From the NCBI RefSeq assembly GCF_018614655.1, contig NZ_JAGGOG010000004.1, positions 186,001 to 250,000 on the forward strand: 64,000 bases of DNA, given 5' to 3'. This DNA comes from Pseudomonas fluorescens (lineage in GTDB: Bacteria; Pseudomonadota; Gammaproteobacteria; Pseudomonadales; Pseudomonadaceae). The first letter of the stretch is position 1, and every line of letters starts with the position of its first letter. The notes under the pieces are model-generated. The model saw nothing but the letters and a program-made list of their open reading frames with translations, was not told the DNA's origin and searched no databases. Of the stretch, positions 63,001 through 64,000 are shown in pieces. The translations under genes were made by a program, and so were the position numbers.

Positions 63001-64000
63001 GTATCGCGCAGACGTATCAGGCGTCCGGCTTCGTCGTAATCGATATGGATGCGGTTGTCGTTGCGGTCACCGAGCTGATTCAGGCGCAGCAAGGTTGCAT
63101 TGGCCGGAGTGGGTTCGAACAGGCGATAAAGGCCGTCATCACTTTCGATCAGCAACTGCCCGTTGAGGTGCCGCCGCACGGAGAGTCCTTCGCCGGCGCT
63201 GAATACCGCGCCGCCCAACGGAATCGAACCCATGTCGATCGGCCGGCCCTGCTCGTCGGTGTAGACCAGCGTTTCGCCGCCCTCGGGATGAGGCAGGATT
63301 TCGACGCACACTTCGTAGGCGACGCTCCAACCGGCGCCGAACACCCCGCCGCGGCGTTCGTCGCGGCTGTTGTAGAAGCGTTGCCAGTCAATCGGCAAGA
63401 TGCCAGGCAGCACGAAATCCAACTCGTCGTCGCCGCCGAGCACCTTGGCCCCGGTCGCTGCGTGCACCGGGTTCGACGAGCCTATGGCGGCGTTGGCCAA
63501 GGCACCCATCGCACTGCTGACAGCCATCGAGGTTGCGCCGCCGATCAGCATGCACGGCAGTTTGCTGAAGAACTTGCCCTTGCCGCCCTTGAGCATCAAT
63601 AGCGCCGTGACCGCCAGCCCGACGCCCGGTGTCTTGCCGCTGCGAATTTCACGCACCACGACCGAGCCGCCGCCAATGGTCACATTCGATGAGATCAGCC
63701 CGGACGACACCACCGTCGCATCACAGGTGCTGCGGTCGCCGCTACGCACGGCGGGTTGGCCGTTGATCGTGACCTTTTCCGAACCCTCGGCGAGAAACTG
63801 CGGCGGCATCGGCGGATGCTTCATGCAGACGATCAAGTCCAACGGCTTGGGCACGGCGCCTGGAGCAGGAGTCGCGACGGTGGGGCGCCACATCTGCGAG
63901 AAGAAACTCTCGGCCATGTCCAGATAGCTGGGGTCCGCTTCAGGCTTGGCTTCTTCCAGCTCGGTGCCGGCGGGTGCGACGTGCGAGGTAATTGCCCCGG
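60018..64000 (-). CDS. PAAR-Rhs polymorphic toxin with LHH-type nuclease tip (5' end beyond the window)
   Basis: At least 1327 codons are open to the right edge. The ATG at 63917 has no ribosome site and the frame continues without a stop to base 64000, so the true start lies outside. In order, counted from 63917: a PAAR-like domain (about residues 20-100), two hydrophobic stretches (about 98-145), a DUF6531 start (GAKVLGGDDELDFVLPGILP), many YDxxGxL-type Rhs repeats (about 250-1100), the core end DPIGLSGGINLYQYGPNPLG, and a variable tip of about 110 residues. The tip has SMELHHHNPQRNGGTSVNNP, matching LHH nucleases of the HNH/Endo VII superfamily. It is probably a type VI secretion effector that cuts nucleic acid in rivals. 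Confidence 0.92.
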   Translation of the reverse strand, partial: GAITSHVAPAGTELEEAKPEADPSYLDMAESFFSQMWRPTVATPAPGAVPKPLDLIVCMKHPPMPPQFLAEGSEKVTINGQPAVRSGDRSTCDATVVSSGLISSNVTIGGGSVVVREIRSGKTPGVGLAVTALLMLKGGKGKFFSKLPCMLIGGATSMAVSSAMGALANAAIGSSNPVHAATGAKVLGGDDELDFVLPGILPIDWQRFYNSRDERRGGVFGAGWSVAYEVCVEILPHPEGGETLVYTDEQGRPIDMGSIPLGGAVFSAGEGLSVRRHLNGQLLIESDDGLYRLFEPTPANATLLRLNQLGDRNDNRIHIDYDEAGRLIRLRDTFDLVQVELIRAPEHVTRIERLYPDQRREVLVSYGYDAIGNLAEVRDATGQVQRRFAYDAGRRMVEHQLPTGLRCFYEWALIEDLEWRVVRHWTDEGDTYQFDYDLQAGTTRISDGLQRVSTRHWNTQHQITQYSDNLGQTWLFDWNDERQLLSATDPQGGRYEYSYDEAGNQIGETDPLGRSDSTLWLEHWALPLVETDAADNSWQYRYDQRGNCIAETDPLGYATRYRYDAHGQVVEIIDATGKSKKLRWNPFGQLVEHIDCSGYPTRFSYDERGYLQVIIDALGERTQFRYDAQGRLLSSQLPDGRTEQYQRDVSGQLVGYTDPAGHTTLYQHNRRGQVRQRTDAHGRQVQFAYDSYGRLQALVNENGERYRFAWDAADRLTEQQDLDASAKQYTYDLLDNVATVTAVPAPYGNGLAVVPETPVAPIIHRLERDAVGRLIAKTTDDGRTDYTYDPLDQLTAVTFTDLQGNAQALSFAYDALGQLIAEGSSTGHLQHHYDELGNLVQTQLPDGRWLNRLYYGSGHLHQINLDGHVISDFERDRLHREVLRTQGQISTRSEYDRSGRLRSRQRRHTNQPSLMPATVQKQFEYDPADNLIGKLDQQPAAQHRQLLHYDATGRIIASQDNLHGQRETFAYDAAANLLDGPQPGAGLVVHNKLLTYQDKRYRYDAFGRTIEKRSAARGLQRFAYDAESRLVEVHSENGSVVRMTYDPLGRRIEKNEHGSDGYPLGETRFTWDGLRLLQEHKHSQTSLYVYEDEGYDPLARVDGCGPLQKIRYYHNDLNGLPEQLTEADGHDVWRATYRVWGNTLEEVRESYYIEEQNLRFQGQYLDRETGLHFNTFRFYDPDVGRFTTPDPIGLSGGINLYQYGPNPLGWIDPWGWSCVQFKRWKRGQAIDKPLPNGKAPAWDVVRNRYWKNRHEASKGSGEFSPANMSRMKRGSAPLDANGNSMELHHHNPQRNGGTSVNNPRNLREVTREQHAALDEFRHLGTK

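Noticed and set aside
61956..63602. 548-codon open frame opposite the Rhs gene
   Set aside because: Antisense of Rhs repeats with no recognisable domain.

Overview
The window looks like a chromosomal segment of a fluorescent Pseudomonas (P. fluorescens group). Base composition is high in G+C. Several proteins match that genus closely: an aspartase of 474 residues, long-form PstC and PstA, and adjacent pycA/pycB-type pyruvate carboxylase subunits. Many REP-type palindromes of the TGTGGGAGCGGGC...GCCCGCTCCCACA kind lie between genes. From memory, most of the gene order follows the part of the P. aeruginosa PAO1 chromosome that lies near oriC (PA5348 to PA5443 region), with species-specific insertions. 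I ran no database search.

Layout. 1-4604: end of a CPA2 antiporter, an SMI1/KNR4 protein, a Tim44-domain protein and uvrD. 4861-13671: a membrane PAS-GGDEF-EAL protein, a MurR/RpiR regulator with a palindromic operator, a small basic protein, a PycR-like LysR regulator and the divergent pycA-pycB pair. 13695-18160: two tandem autotransporters; the first ends in a 7-bp tandem repeat that appears to have shifted its frame. 18596-22010: a PaiB-GNAT-GNAT operon divergent from a MocR/PdxR regulator whose linker carries five 12-bp repeats resembling DnaA boxes. 22023-26573: one 1516-residue dermonecrotic-toxin-like protein. 26704-34409: a polyamine pair (periplasmic binding protein and acetylpolyamine amidohydrolase), an AraC regulator, asparaginase, an AGCS symporter and aspartase, with a divergent LysR gene at 34591. 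35831-41717: purEK behind a leader that contains a strong intrinsic terminator, then small stress, metabolic and transport genes.

41962-55099 is the phosphate block: pstS, pstC, pstA, pstB and phoU, then phoR and phoB on the other strand. Pho boxes precede pstS, pstC and phoB. Between phoU and phoR lie a CheY-PilZ-like response regulator, a HigBA-like toxin-antitoxin pair, an M23 peptidase and a CorC/HlyC-type membrane protein. 55252-59237: a secreted YxFxxD-type protein, ubiA/ubiC, rubredoxin (found by direct reading, 55 residues), rubredoxin reductase and an HU protein. 59428-64000: an Rhs protein with a PAAR domain and an LHH-type nuclease tip, followed by an A+T-rich probable immunity gene. 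The Rhs gene runs off the right edge.

Functional links: asparaginase and aspartase together convert asparagine to fumarate, probably fed by the AGCS symporter. PycAB replenishes oxaloacetate. PhoBR, PhoU and Pst form the complete phosphate sensing and uptake unit. The most unusual features are the heptanucleotide repeat at the autotransporter C-terminus, the DnaA-box-like minisatellite in the MocR linker and the terminator in the purE leader. I see no tRNA, rRNA, CRISPR array, insertion sequence or prophage.
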